In this document: positions 23,101 to 34,740 of the stretch, in pieces
Layout: every line of letters starts with the position of its first letter
Numbering within the stretch: the first letter of the stretch is position 1
Assembly (NCBI RefSeq): GCF_027596085.1
Contig: NC_072472.1
Coordinates: 21,223,552-21,287,551 of the forward strand
Source: Anoplopoma fimbria
Taxonomy: Eukaryota; Chordata; Actinopteri; Perciformes; Anoplopomatidae
DNA length: 64,000 nucleotides
Direction of reading: 5' to 3'
The notes under the pieces: model-generated
Told to the model about the DNA's origin: nothing
What the model saw: only the letters and a program-made list of their open reading frames with translations
The model's database searches: none
Made by a program: the position numbers and the translations under genes

Positions 23101-23565
23101 CTTTGTCAGTCTTTCTGTTCCAAAAATCACAAGCTTTGGTTTAAAGGATCGAAAGAGTGACTGAATAAGCAACAGATATAAAGAAAAAGGAGTATCCACT
23201 GTTACATCTTTACTGAATGCACAACCGTGACATTGAATAAACCAGATAAAAAACAGAAACGCACTCATCTACTGCTGGTCCACTGGCATTGGGAAAGCGA
23301 TCTATATAAGCCGGCTTGCCCATGTTTAAAAAAACCTGCATTTCACACACATTTTGGTGGAAAAAGGGTTTTTGAGGAGTTGATGGAAATGTCATTAGTT
23401 TTAGCAGATCTTTGGACATAAACTAAAGTACTGGACAAGTTATTACCATTCATCCTCTGGGGAACATCATGCATTTTGTTATATGCCAATCTATCCACAA
23501 GTTTCAGTATGGACCAAAGTGGTGGACTGACCAACTGACAGAGCTAAAACTGACCAGTTTTCCAG
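20111..23565. other. no recognised feature
   Basis: Mostly AT-rich. 20560-20690 (CCACGCCCACTGTGGTCAAT through TGCAAAAGCTCAGAGAAATA) may be an old repeat fragment. Otherwise only the CA run at 22395 is notable. Confidence 0.55.
22395..22438. repeat. (CA)n microsatellite
   Basis: CA run broken once by CTCACG. Confidence 0.93.
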
Positions 23566-24048
23566 TAGGAACCATAGTGTTTAAGAAGTGGACGTGGTCA
23601 TCCCATTGGTCTGTGGACTGCCGTTTGAAGCCTAATTCGGCTTTTTGGCCATTGCCACCAGCCAACAGAAGTGGCCATATTTGGACTGAGGTGGAGTGAT
23701 GTAAAGACGCCGTACAAGGTTCTGGTAGCGACCTGTCAATCACAAGGTAGCCCCACCCTAAATCATACACTGCTTTATGGTCTATTTGACTCTATATGGA
23801 CAATAATTTACTTAATGATAATCATACTATATTGAAGAAGACTTCAAACTCGAGATTGAGACCATAAACTCATGTTTACAATGTTTACTGAGGTAATAAA
23901 TCAAGAGAGAAGTAGAGTCATTTTCTCATAGACTTCTATACAACCAGAGGAGTCGCCCCCTGATGGACAGTAGAGAGAATGCAGGTTTAAGACATTACCG
24001 CATTGGCTTTACCTTACAGAACCTGAGGTTTCTACCTATTAGGAACCA
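23566..24048 (+). mobile_element. short interspersed element G, copy 2, with 9-bp direct repeats
   Basis: Colinear with 9967-10375, with a long shared core (GAGATTGAGACCATAAACTC onward). It is flanked by exact TAGGAACCA at 23566-23574 and 24040-24048, a likely target-site duplication of 8-9 bp. That points to an hAT-like or Mutator-like non-autonomous element; the ends are only weakly inverted (ATAG.../...CTAT). It carries CTGTCAATCA (23733-23742) and CGCCCCCTGATGG (23954-23966). Confidence 0.7.
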
Positions 24049-24407
24049 ATGTTCTTGGGATGTCAGAAAGTATTGACATATGGATTGACACATTATTGGT
24101 TTTGGTCTTCACTTAATTGTTTACAATGAGAAAATATAAAATATTATAGAATATTATTTTATGCTTGATGCATCCGTGAGGGTTGTGAGTGTTTGCACTG
24201 TCAAAGTGACGTCACAACATCAGATACGACCCTTCACAGGGTTTCCGTGCAGCAGGCTTTTTGCATGTCAAACATTTTTTAACTATGCGGATGGGAGGAG
24301 AAAATGAAAATTTGATGAGCTTTGAGAATGTTTGCCACTCGTAGTATAATAGATCCAAACATTTCCCCGTCGCGATTCCCTGTCAGCTCACGGCCGTGCG
24401 GACCGAC

Positions 24408-24585
24408 CTTGCGGAAAGTTTAACGAAGGTTTTATCCTTCAAGGTTGGAGAGAACGGTAGGTCACAAGGGACGACCTGACAGGTCTCCTTCACATCCTCC
24501 AGAGGATAAGAGACATTTTCATCAGCACATTCAGGATGTAAAGCTTCATTAATTATGTCTTGATTAATGTCATTGGTCCCTTCTG
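24408..24585 (-). CDS. orphan exon-like open frame, unknown product
   Basis: On the minus strand, a 178-nt stretch is open between an acceptor-like site (tttgatttcag|CAGAAGG) and a donor-like site (CCGCAAG|gtcggt). The phases are consistent (1 in, 2 out). The product would read EGTNDINQDIINEALHPECA ... DLPFSPTLKDKTFVKLSA: acidic at first, four Cys, no low-complexity runs. Amino-acid use looks more protein-like than other frames in the window. I do not recognise the family. It could be a real exon of a nested or lineage-specific gene, a fragment of a retrocopy or transposon protein, or chance. No companion exon was found. Confidence 0.25.
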
Positions 24586-24800
24586 CTGAAATCAAACATG
24601 GAAGATTAGGACCACAGAAGAGAAGTGAACTGAGGTTTTATTTAAGCCGTCCTGTTTTCTCTGCCAAAGACATCTACGGAGGTTTTAGAAACATATATAC
24701 ATGTACTCCCTCATGTACCTTGTAATCCATTCAGCTGTCAACTCCATGAATAGTAGCTGAGGCATTTTGATGTTGCGGGCCGAGTGTCTGCGCCCTGCAG

Positions 24801-24803
<3 letters not shown>

Positions 24804-24843
<40 letters not shown>

Positions 24844-24847
24844 ACTC
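24804..24847. repeat. (CA)n microsatellite
   Basis: CA run ending CACTCACACACTC. Confidence 0.93.
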
Positions 24848-24859
24848 AGGAGGAGCATT

Positions 24860-27800
24860 TCCTCTGCTAAGCTGATAACCATCAGAACACTGAAGGCAGA
24901 AAAATTTGAGCTGGAATTGGAACGGCCAAGCTCATGGAGAGGAAATGTAATCTACAAGAGTTTCCCGCTGAATCCTTTCCAGACACTTTGCTCTGCTTCG
25001 CAACACCCCCCCCACCCCTTCACCGTCCTCCTCTTCTTCCTCCACTGTCATGTTTTCTGGCACATACATTGTGCAGCGTATCTGCCGTTGCATCTGCGAG
25101 GTTTGTCTTTTTGAAAAGATACCTCCTTATCACAGCGAGTGAGTGCCATCCGTGTCACTCCTGAGCAACTTTAGCTTCTTCTGGTGGGGGGAGGGGAGGG
25201 GGGGGGGACATGACTGACACAGGATGCAGGGTGGCTTATTCGCTTTAACATTTAACTTTACACAGAATGAATGATACAGTCGGGTGTATGTACACCCTTT
25301 AATGCAAAAAAGTTGACAACTCAAACTCAAACAAGTATTTGAAACTTTAAGTGATATGAGTAGCAGTAATTCAACTGTTCAGTTGAGGCGAAGTGGCTTA
25401 TTTGGTTTAAGTTTGTGTGTATGAAAGTTGTACAGTGTTCATCTAAAGTGTGCAGTATTCTGAGTATGAGCACAACAAGCACAGAGCAGTTCACAAAGTG
25501 AGCACAATGACCTGGTTCACATCCAGTAGATTTGACATAAGCCGATAGAATCAACAGGGTTTGGAAACTGAAACATGACGACCTATACAATATAAAATAA
25601 TCCAATGCAATAAACTGCAAAATTCCTGTCACTGTCTCAGAGCGGTGTTGGTTACTTTTGCAGCTGTAGTCCTGGTGTCTTAGTGCAGTGCATGCACACT
25701 GAACAGTGTCTCCAGTAGCTTGTTCAACAAAATGTTTCTCATGTCTGTTCACAGCGCTGTGCTGTAAATATCCCATTTTCATAATTGCTGAAGCCAATTC
25801 TTAAAGGATTACACCTTTTTTTTTTTCTTTTGTCAGCTGGAAAAGCCTGCTTATGTATTCCATGCTCATCACATACCTGTTCTCTGAAGCTCACTATAAC
25901 TTGGGCAAAGATTGTAATGTTTGTCCTGAGGGTGGCGCCACATATTCAGCTCATTGGATAAGCTCTTTGGCCGACCCTGTCTCTTAGAAATTAAATTAAC
26001 TCATTTGTTTTGCCCAAAACATCATGATGGAAACGTAATTGCCGGCTGGATGATGTTTGGTGGCTATGTTTCTTTGAGTGAAGGAAGTGCTTGGTTTCAG
26101 TAGGGAAGTGTGGAATGAATGGTTAGCGTTCAAAGAGCTGGACTTTGTTTGCTTAAGTCAGTTGTGTGGTTAGGTTTTGGTTAACATGAGACTTTCAGTT
26201 AAGAGTCAGGGTTTAATGTTAATTAAGTAAACCTGTTGATTTTTCAGCTGTAAGTCATTTTTTGACTGTGTAATATAATATGACAGGACTACCATATTTC
26301 CCTAAGCTAAACCACAGTGCTTGTGTTTACAGAATCAAAATTGATGAATTCAGAAACATAACTACAAAAAACATGATCGTGCTTCTGCTGCTAAGAATGG
26401 TAACTATTTTGCAATAAGAGATATTGAAATTTAAATAAAAAATTGGCAGTGAACTACCTACTGATTTGTTCTGTACAATTTCCGACTTGGTATATAGCTT
26501 CATTAAAAAACGCTACTATTATGTTGTCAAAAAAAGTCCCTTGAAAGGTATTTGCTGTAGAAAATTAGGAATTTAACCGTTTCTAGGAGACTTCAACAAA
26601 TGTGTTCTTAAACTCAGCTGTGCTTTGAGCTAAGTAAGGTTTGCCCGTCGTCTACTGTTACCTCATCAAGACGCTAGCATTTAGCATGTAAGTTTGAGCA
26701 TCTTTGCTTATTCGAATGCTAAGGCAAGCGAACCAATCCAGTATCCGAGGAAATCCATCTCGAGTTGAAATGGTCTTCCTGTGAATCCAATTCACAGGCT
26801 TGCAAGTATAAATAGGACGGTCGTTACCATGGGAACACAGCTAATGCACAATATGAAAAACAGTCAATGGGTTCAGGTGAACGTATGTCTCAGGGAAAGA
26901 AAGATTATATTTAGGGGATGCCACATTCACTGTAGGTTTTTATAGTCTACATAACAGGAGCTTGCTGTGAAACTGTGAATTCAGCTCGGGTTGGAGATAT
27001 GAAATGAACACACTACTCAAGCTGAATTGGTTATTTACTTTACAGATACTAACTAGTTGGAAGTAAGGGTCCAACTGGAACTTCTGTGTAGGTGTGAATA
27101 TGCTGATAATTGGAAATGTTCTCCCAAACTGAAAGTAAAATATCACTTTAAATGGACCCAGGCATCTGCAGAAGGCCCTGTTGCACTACCACCTACATCC
27201 TCTCACAATGAGATCAGCAGAAGGAAATATTTGAGGAGAGTGGTGGGGGATTAATGAGAAAGGGATTAGCAGGTGGGTAGCTTTCTCTATGTGTGTATGC
27301 ATGCTTGTGCATGTCTGTCGTTGTGTGTTTGTCTGCAGTGTTGGCCACTTGAGTGTCAGCAGAGATCTGGTATGGGGAGGGCAGGGTGGGGGGGTTTGTC
27401 TTGGAGGGACAAGGCAGGCCACGCAGAGAGCTGCTGCAGGCCAGACAGAAGCAGCGGATGACTGGGCAGACTGGCATGTACAAGAAGTCAGCATCGGGGA
27501 GCCCAGCCAGGGTGATGACAGATCAGACTCTGTGAGCATGTGAAGCGGTGAGTGAAGAGGAGACATCTGGTAACTTGGTTTGGTGGAGGTATTGCTATGT
27601 TACTGGCAGCAAAACTGGCATATAGAGGCCTAATTTGTATTTTATTCATAAAAAGCCTGCTGATTAGATACTAATAACTCTGTTAAGTGTATGTCACAAG
27701 CCGTTTAAATACCATCTAGACTGCTTTATTGTCAATGTTGAATAGTTTATACTGTAATCTGTACTTCCCCCCCCCTGATGTACATGTGAACTTTGGCTGC

Positions 27801-28380
27801 CAAATTCCACACGATGTCAGGCTTCATTATAAGATCATGAAGAAAAAATAAATCATGCTTCATCCTAAACTGACTGACACATGGCAATGAGGGATTGTCT
27901 GAGTATCAAACTATCCACAGATCCTTGTTTCTTTTAACTTTTAGCCTGTTTACATTTTGGCTGCTAGCGGTTCCAATCACCTGGGTCACTCTGATACTGA
28001 GGAAAAACTCTGAATCTGATGATTATGAGATACAATCAGATAAGAAGAGCGTGCAGTAGTGGAAATGCAGGGGAGCCAAAGATGAAGCTACCAAGAAAAG
28101 AAGTCAGGCAGAGGGGAACAAGTAGAAAATGAAGTGGAGCCGAAGTCGTCTAGAATGTGGACATAGGGGAAGGGTCAACGAATGGAAACTGAGGAAAGTG
28201 TGGTTTTAGTGGTACTGAGTAACTTGGAAATAAATAACATTCTGGATTAATGCCTGACAATAAAATAAGGTTGCTGCTGCATGTTATTTATCATAACTCT
28301 ACAATTTCAAGTCAGTGGCTGAATAGTTTTAAATGCATTTATAATGTATTTGGCTCCAGAGGACACTATGTGGGGATAGC
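24860..28380. other. no recognised gene
   Basis: Includes a 156-codon minus frame (25327-25797) with no domain and a short G-rich run (25184-25207). The RFX-like motif at 26823 is the only named site. Confidence 0.55.
26823..26836. promoter_or_regulatory. RFX X-box-like motif
   Basis: GTTACCATGGGAAC fits the bipartite RFX consensus (GTNRCC, two-base spacer, RGYAAC) with one mismatch. It lies in apparently single-copy DNA. Motif match only. Confidence 0.4.
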
Positions 28381-28621
28381 CTTACGTTCATAGTGTACGC
28401 ATGTCCAAGGTCTTTGGCTATGAGAGCGGATGGCACAAATTTGATGCCTAGTGAGGCTGATGCCCTTGTGCAATATGATGCCAAATGCTGTTGTCGCCAT
28501 TTGCTTGTAGTTAGTATTTATTTTAAGAAGATAACTGTGGTCATCATGATTATCATCTACACCATAAATGTGAAAATCTTTTTTTTTAAGAACAACTTGA
28601 GATTAACCACCTAAGTGCCAA

Positions 28622-28830
28622 CCATAGACTGTAAATAAGAAGTGGACTCTTCACCGATTGGATTGTGGACTGATGTTTGGAACCCTTGAGTTTGGTTTTT
28701 AAGCAGTCGCCATCTTTGTTTTTGGCCGTCACCATCTTGGCTTTCTGCAACCAAAAGTGACACAAGAAGGTGGAGTTAAGTCCAACTAAATGCTGTATAA
28801 GACATTTGTAGCTGACCAGAACAGTTACAA
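28622..28830 (+). mobile_element. short interspersed element G, copy 3 (left part)
   Basis: Has the left end ACCATAGACTGTAAATAAGA AGTGGAC, then CACCGATTGGATTGTGGACT and the GCCATCTT/GGCCGTCACCATCTTGG segment. The right part with the CTCF-like motif is absent. The clean left end helps define the boundary of the family. Confidence 0.55.
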
Positions 28831-28849
28831 GTAACTTTCACGCCATGGC

Positions 28850-29045
28850 AGCAGCTGGTTACATGGATACGGTCTTTTCAAAATAAACCTCAGTTTTCAC
28901 AGGAAACAACTGAGTAAGGTTTAGGCAACAAAACTACTCAGTTAGGTTTAGGCAACAAAATTACTTAGTTAGGTTGAGGAAATGTCATTCGGATTGAAAC
29001 TGTGAAGTAACGCATAATGTGAGATTGTTAAATTGTGTGAAGTAA
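28850..29045 (+). repeat. interspersed element J (GTTAGGTTTAGGCAACAAAA), copy 1
   Basis: GTTACATGGATACGGTCTTT TCAAAATAAACCTCAG, then two tandem TTAGGTTTAGGCAACAAAA units, then a purine-rich end. Partner at 62459-62600. It directly follows a copy of element G. Confidence 0.55.
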
Positions 29046-29287
29046 TGCTGTGCAATGCAGCTGTTGCCCCACCCTTTATTTTCCAAACTAAAAAACGCCA
29101 CTGAATGAGAAGACCAAATATCGAGGCCAACACCAGTGGTGTTTGCTGCTCTTGGCTGGACAGTCTCTGTTTGTCTTAGTGTCGGGGGGCAAAGAGAGAC
29201 GGCAGCCGAATGGAATTCTTGGAAACACCAAACAAACCCATATTAAATTTCCCCTGAAATGCCATGGGGAGAGGCGCGGGGCGTGTG

Positions 29288-29570
29288 TGGTAGGGGAGGA
29301 CTGACAGAGGGGCTGATAGCGGAGGTATAGAGACACAGGAAGGGGAGGGAGGAAGAGGAGAAGGCCCACTGTGAAAGAAGGGTGGGTGAGTAGAGAGCTC
29401 AGAACAAAAGGGAAAGTATGAGAGAAAGGGGTAAGAAGACGAGGAGAGACAGAAAATAAGATGTCTGCGGACTGTAGGGCTGACATGGAGGAAGTCGAGA
29501 GGGGACTGAAGAGTGCAGGTCTCGTGCTGCAGGTAAAAGGATTTGTTAGAGGAGAAAAGATGGTAAGAGT
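29288..29570. repeat. purine-rich tract (plus strand)
   Basis: A long G/A-rich stretch (GGAAGGGGAGGGAGGAAGAG and similar) without a fixed unit. Its complement gives the 186-codon minus frame rich in Ser, Pro, Leu and Phe, which I regard as an artefact of composition. Confidence 0.7.
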
Positions 29571-31599
29571 AGAAAGACGAGGTCTGGTGGAAATTTGAAA
29601 GCCACTAGAAGCGTGTTTATGCCCCTTTGAGAGTCTATGTGTGGGCACCTGTGATGTAGCTCTAGAGTCTCTCCTGGTGTCTGTGGGGGAGTGTCAGTGC
29701 ATAGTCGTAGCCCGGCTGCTGCAGTGCCTTCATAGCAGTTAGGCCGCTGTAATATCACTGTTCGTCAGGTTTGAATATCTAGTGAAGCTGAATATAGCAG
29801 AGTTATCAGCGAGCCCATGTGGTGTGTTTACTGCCACAGAGGAAAAATTCATCTCTTGTTTCAGCAACGATGAAGTGGTCTGACTCTGCACTAGAAGAGG
29901 GAACGTGGTGCGTTTGTCCTCACAGTTTTATAATAAAATGTAAAGCAAGAAAAATGTGCAGCAGTAAGGCACACATCAATCACTATGTACATAGCACGAC
30001 TGATTAGATCCTGATCAATCAATTAACACCAAGACTTTTGACGTGAGTTAACTATAGCCTGAAATAGCAACCGGAAGCTAAGGCTACCATGAGGAACTTT
30101 TATTTTGTGTTGATTTTGATAAAGGCGGTAGTGTTTAGAGTCCTTTAGAAAAAATACATTTTACTGCAACAGGGTCTGACAATCCTTCTCAGTCCTGGTT
30201 CTGGTTTTTCCCAGGCCTCCCTTCCCTCCAGCGGGCCCGGCAACACGTCCTGGGCCTCAGTGCGGCTCCTGTGTCAATACTGAGCAAATCTTTTTTTATT
30301 TATTTTTTTTCTCTGATGACACGTTTCAAGAAAATAACTCATGTACACAGAAACATTTTAGAATGACTAATGTTGTGTTTTAATGCTGTGACTTTTAAAA
30401 AAAAAAGCTGAAACATCCACAATGTTGCTAAGGAAACTGTAGTAACGTTTAATCAAATTCGTTAATTGTTTCCCTTGCTGTAGAGAAGGTCTTGATTCAT
30501 TGTTGTCACAAAATGACTAGTTTTCTGTTCAAAATTTTTTTTTTGATTTTTCGGGGTGTAGTAACTCTTTAAAGGAGGGGAGGAGGACAGAGGCAAAGAA
30601 GAAGGAATACCCAAAGATGTATACACACTTGAGTTACAAAAATCTATGCTATTTGTCAGGTTTTAAATGGGGAAATCACTCTCTCCGAACACAAAAAGTG
30701 CAGGTGCCTCAACATCAAACCCCCCTGGGGAGAACGTTTGACAGACCAAAGCTACAGTCCCTGAGCCAGATCAAGGTCTACTTTAAGGTACTACAGCCTC
30801 ACATTCTCTCTCCCTCTCCCTTTCCCTCTCTCTCCCTCTCTCAGCTGAAGGGACATCTGGTGCGCATTAAGGCACTAAGGACACTGGATCTCCCCAGAGC
30901 GCCCCGGCTGGATGGGTGGCCCACCGTAGCCCCCTTTCAGCAGCCGGGCCTGGCTCTACCTGATTGATAGAGGGAGCCCCACACGCACACTTAACACTCA
31001 CACACACACTGACAAATCCCACACAGTTGACATAAAGCATGGACCATTGAAACACTGACGGTGCTGCTAACATGGATTAGTACGGACACGTGTACTTCTG
31101 CCTTTCACTGTGTTTAGTTTGGCCTATCAATCATGCATCGGGTACACGATACACTTCATGTGCTGCACATTCCTACAATGTGAGCCCTTATATTACAAGT
31201 GAATTTAGAGTTAGCGTGTTGAAGTGCATTGTAATACAAGTTGGAAATCAATAAACACAAACTGGCTTGCTTTTAATGTGAGCAACAACTCCTGACATAT
31301 GGAAGTAATAGGGGAACATGAAGACAACTCTGAACTTTGTTGACAACAGGCAATTTCCTCAATGCCGGAAGACACTCAAAGCATTCCCCGACACCTCATT
31401 CATGCAAAGAAAGATCCGGATCAAAGCCCATCTTGTTTTCAGGACTGTCCTTTTGTTCATTAGAGCACGGGATAAACACAAACAATTTTTTTCCAAGCAG
31501 ATGCTCCCCATGTGACGAGAAAACTGAAACTTTTTCAAAGGAGGAAAGTTCAAAGAACCTCCTCATTTCCAGTAAATTGCTTTGCCTGATTTGCCATTT

Positions 31600-31930
31600 C
31601 AAATAAATTGCGGCGTTGGCCAAAATTTGCAATTCACAGGAAGTCTTCCCCTTTAGCCGCGTAGAAGAAGTTAATCCATATTTCACGTTTGAATATAAGA
31701 TGGAAGTGGGAGAAAAAAAAAAAAAGGGGAAGATAGGTAACTCCTTGCCAGGAGATGAGGAGCGGGAGCTGGAGGGGGGGGTGGCGGGGGAGGCGGTGGG
31801 GATGGAGAAAAAGGCGAGAGAATGGGAAGAAACAGGCGCCATTTAGAGTAAATGGCATCCAAAAACCCTCTCCAATTATCTTTGCCTGCCATGCCAGTGA
31901 GACTGACTTAATTAAAATGACTTGAGAGGG
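31600..31930. other. motif-rich single-copy stretch
   Basis: GCGGCGTTGGCCAAAATTTG CAATTC at the left and CTCCAATTATCTTTGCCTG, GACTTAATTAAAATGACTTG at the right flank a G-rich middle (31700-31830). No repeat or coding signature. Possible regulatory element. Confidence 0.25.
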
Positions 31931-33013
31931 AGGGGAGAGAGGAAGGAACTGCCAGTGATTGAGGGGGCAGGCGGGCGACGTATCTGCACCGAAACACAAA
32001 GCTCCGGCATCGCACGGGCTGTCCACCACTCTCTCCCTTTTCAATTCCTGACTTCAAAAGAGAATAAAGAAATAATAATAAAAAAGAGAGAGGGGGCCCT
32101 CACCATTCTCAGCCATGTAATTGCGCTATTTAAATCCTACATTTTTTTTATCATTGTTAGAATATTCGTTGAGGGGAAAGAGGAATGTATAAAAATGGAT
32201 AATAAAACTGTTGTTTCTTTTGTTTTTTGTTCTTTTCTGACTCCCCCTCCCCTCCTATAATCCTTCAGCCTTTTTTCTGAGAAAAACCTCTGACAGTGAC
32301 CTTTTTGCATGAGGTCTGTTTCTATGGAAACAACGTCCAGCCCATCTATGTTTGGTGTTTCCTTGTCATCGTGCGGCCATAACTGCCCCACTTGTGACCA
32401 AGAGAAGAAGAAAGCATCACATTTAAAGGTTTGTCTTTGCATCTTGGATACAGTACAGTAAGGCCTGGGAGGAGGCAGTAAAGATATGAAATGATTATGC
32501 CGTTTTGACAACATGATTTTAGTTTTTTGACCCTCCAACCATCAAGACATCATCTGAGATGCAATCTGATGATGAACCGTAGAAATGAGACATTAAGTCT
32601 CACAAAAAATGGTTTCTTCTACATAAAAATGTTAAATCACAAAAATGCTGCCCCCTTTTGTACAACAGCATCCAGGATGTCCGATATTATTTTGTATATT
32701 TATTCATTTTGGCATCCAAGTTTATGTCTCAGCTTTGAATTTTAATATAAGTTGGATGTCTTCTGCAAAAAAAAAAGGTAAATTACATTGTTCAAAAATA
32801 CAAAAAATAAAAACATCACACTGAAGTAACTTTATGGTATTTTTCATGAGGCATGCCTTATCTCAAGCAATTCGTTGAGAGTTTCACAATGCATCTCACA
32901 CTAGTGTCGGACACTAGTGCTCTATGTATCTTGAGCCAAAAACCTTGTGCTTTGTATTTCCTGAGAAAACTGTCACAAGGCTTTGAGCTTGAAAAGTCGC
33001 TGCAAATCTGAAT

Positions 33014-33581
33014 TACCGTATTTTCCGCACTATAGGGCGCACTGGACTATAAGGCGCACTGTCAATGAATGGTCTATTTTCGATCTTTTTTCATATATAA
33101 GGCGCACCGGACTATAAGGCGCATTAAGCGAAACAAAACAGTCAGTCAGTCAAACTTCCTCCACTTCCGTACCATTGATTCATTAATGTTGAATTCTCTC
33201 GCAGCTGCTCTATTCCCATGTTCTCCTGCGTGACTGACAGCCTTGAGTTTGAAGTCCGCGTCGTCAGCGTGTCTCTTGACAGGAGCCATGTTGGGTCCTT
33301 ATACACACACACTGTAATATTATGGTGAAGCACAGTATGTATTACTCCGCGACGCTCCTGACTACGGTAGCCGTGATGCTGCTGCGGTGCGGCTTTGTAG
33401 TTTACTAAGTCTACTAAAACATGTTGACAGAGCGCCGTGTACCACACAAAACCGCTTCGAGGTCAGTAAGCACAACCAGAATTAATCCATATATAAGGCG
33501 CTCCGGATTATAAGGCGCACTGTCGTTTTTTGAGAAAATTAAAGGCTTTTAAGTGCGCCTTATAGTGCGGAAAATACGGTA
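33014..33581 (-). mobile_element. pogo-like TIR element with TA target duplication
   Basis: Both ends read TACCGTATTTTCCGCACTAT inward, followed by (A/G)GGCGCAC; the terminal TAs are the target duplication (33014-33015 and 33580-33581). Full length is about 568 bp. Subterminal ATAAGGCGC words recur at about 33049, 33097, 33112, 33494 and 33509. Inside lies a 47-codon frame with a pogo/Tigger-type helix-turn-helix (separate entry). TA duplication plus this DNA-binding domain place it in the Tc1/mariner-pogo group. No DDE catalytic domain, so it cannot move alone. Confidence 0.8.
33146..33289 (-). CDS. 47-aa pogo/Tigger-type HTH domain ORF inside the TIR element
   Basis: Minus-strand ATG (33287-33289) to TGA (33146-33148). 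The product starts MAPVKRHADDADFKLKAV and continues through EHGNRAAAREFNINESMVRK to WRKFD, then stops. The pattern FKLK-V--A-EHGNR-AAREF-(I/V)-ES-VR-WR is the N-terminal Brinker/psq-like helix-turn-helix seen in pogo, Tigger and POGK-type transposases, which binds the transposon ends. Alignable residues are intact, with no frameshift. The second DNA-binding half and the DDE domain are missing. It may be a decapitated transposase or a short peptide that can still bind the repeated subterminal words. Confidence 0.65.
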   Translation of the reverse strand: MAPVKRHADDADFKLKAVSHAGEHGNRAAAREFNINESMVRKWRKFD

Positions 33582-34455
33582 CTCTGCTGGTCAAATGTTA
33601 CTGTAGCTGTAAGTTAGAATTCAAAGTGTCTTATAATAAAGTTTATCAAGTCTCACAAATATCAAATAACACAGCTTAACGAGTATGCAATATTATAAGT
33701 GGTAAAAATGAAATGAGGTTCAGGTGGCGTTAATGGATGTTTAAAATATGTGCATGCATTTACATTTAACTATGAGCCAATTTAGATCTAAAACCGCGTT
33801 TATTTATACTTTCATAACTCAGTGTACTTTAAGAAAACATGGGAGTAAACTATGTGCTGCCGATGTCAAGTCCAGCTCTTCCCCATAAACACACACATTC
33901 ACACTCACACACTCTGCTCACACCTTGATCAGCCAATACACAGCCAACACCTGTTATTGTGCTTTTGTTTTGTGAGCTTATTGTAATAGACCGTGCAGTA
34001 TATTTCTTGCACAAACACAACACAAACTCAGGCTGTTCCATCAAATGTGTTTGCACAGAAGGTTGGTGGGCGCTTTAATTTGAAGTTTTAACTGTGAGAA
34101 TACACTGTGGACGATAATTACCAGGATTCAGGCAACCGCTGTATCACGTTGGCTGAAAAGAGTGAAGGCAAAGGCAGCTTGGATAAAAGTCGACAACACA
34201 AAAACAGCAAATGATTAAAACTATAAAAATGACCTGTCGGTGCATTGTGGAAAAAAAGGGAATGTATTTTCAAGGCGTTGCAAAAACCTGACATTTTAAA
34301 GAAAGAACGAAGTCTTAAAAAACAAACTGTTTTCTAATGTGAAGTAAAAACATTTTTTTTCCCCCCAAGTAAAAGCAGTATTGCATTTGATTAGACGCCA
34401 TCTGAGAGGTTTGGAGTGTGAAGGTGAAGTGAGATTCTGAGTGTGTGTTTGAGAG

Positions 34456-34458
<3 letters not shown>

Positions 34459-34492
<34 letters not shown>
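34459..34492. repeat. (GA)n microsatellite
   Basis: AGAG run of about 33 bp; the first member of a cluster of simple repeats extending to 35304. Confidence 0.95.
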
Positions 34493-34495
<3 letters not shown>

Positions 34496-34710
34496 GGAGG
34501 GTTGAGTTAGCATGACAACCCTTTATTTTGATGGGATCAAAGCCAAGTTTCTCCACATATCCACTTTCCCTCTCGTCCATTCATCCCCTGTCCTCCAGCT
34601 TTTCCATCTCCAGAGCCCTCTGCTCCCCCCACCCCCCATCTTCCCTCTCATTCCCGCCATTGCTCGCTCCTCTTTCTTCCCAAACCCACGTTCTCCTCTT
34701 TTCACTGATC

Positions 34711-34740
34711 CCCCTCCTCCTCCTCCTCCTCCTCCTCCTT
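34711..34740. repeat. (CCT)n triplet repeat
   Basis: About nine CCT units inside a 180-bp pyrimidine-rich strand (34560-34760). Confidence 0.93.

Noticed and set aside
25327..25797. 156-codon minus-strand frame
   Set aside because: No motif or homologue recognised, and no companion exon or splice context.
29088..29648. 186-codon minus-strand frame
   Set aside because: It is the complement of a purine-rich tract, giving Ser/Pro/Leu/Phe-rich low complexity.
33142..33447. 101-codon minus-strand frame across the pogo-like element
   Set aside because: It is a different frame from the real HTH frame (33146-33289) and its product has no domain.
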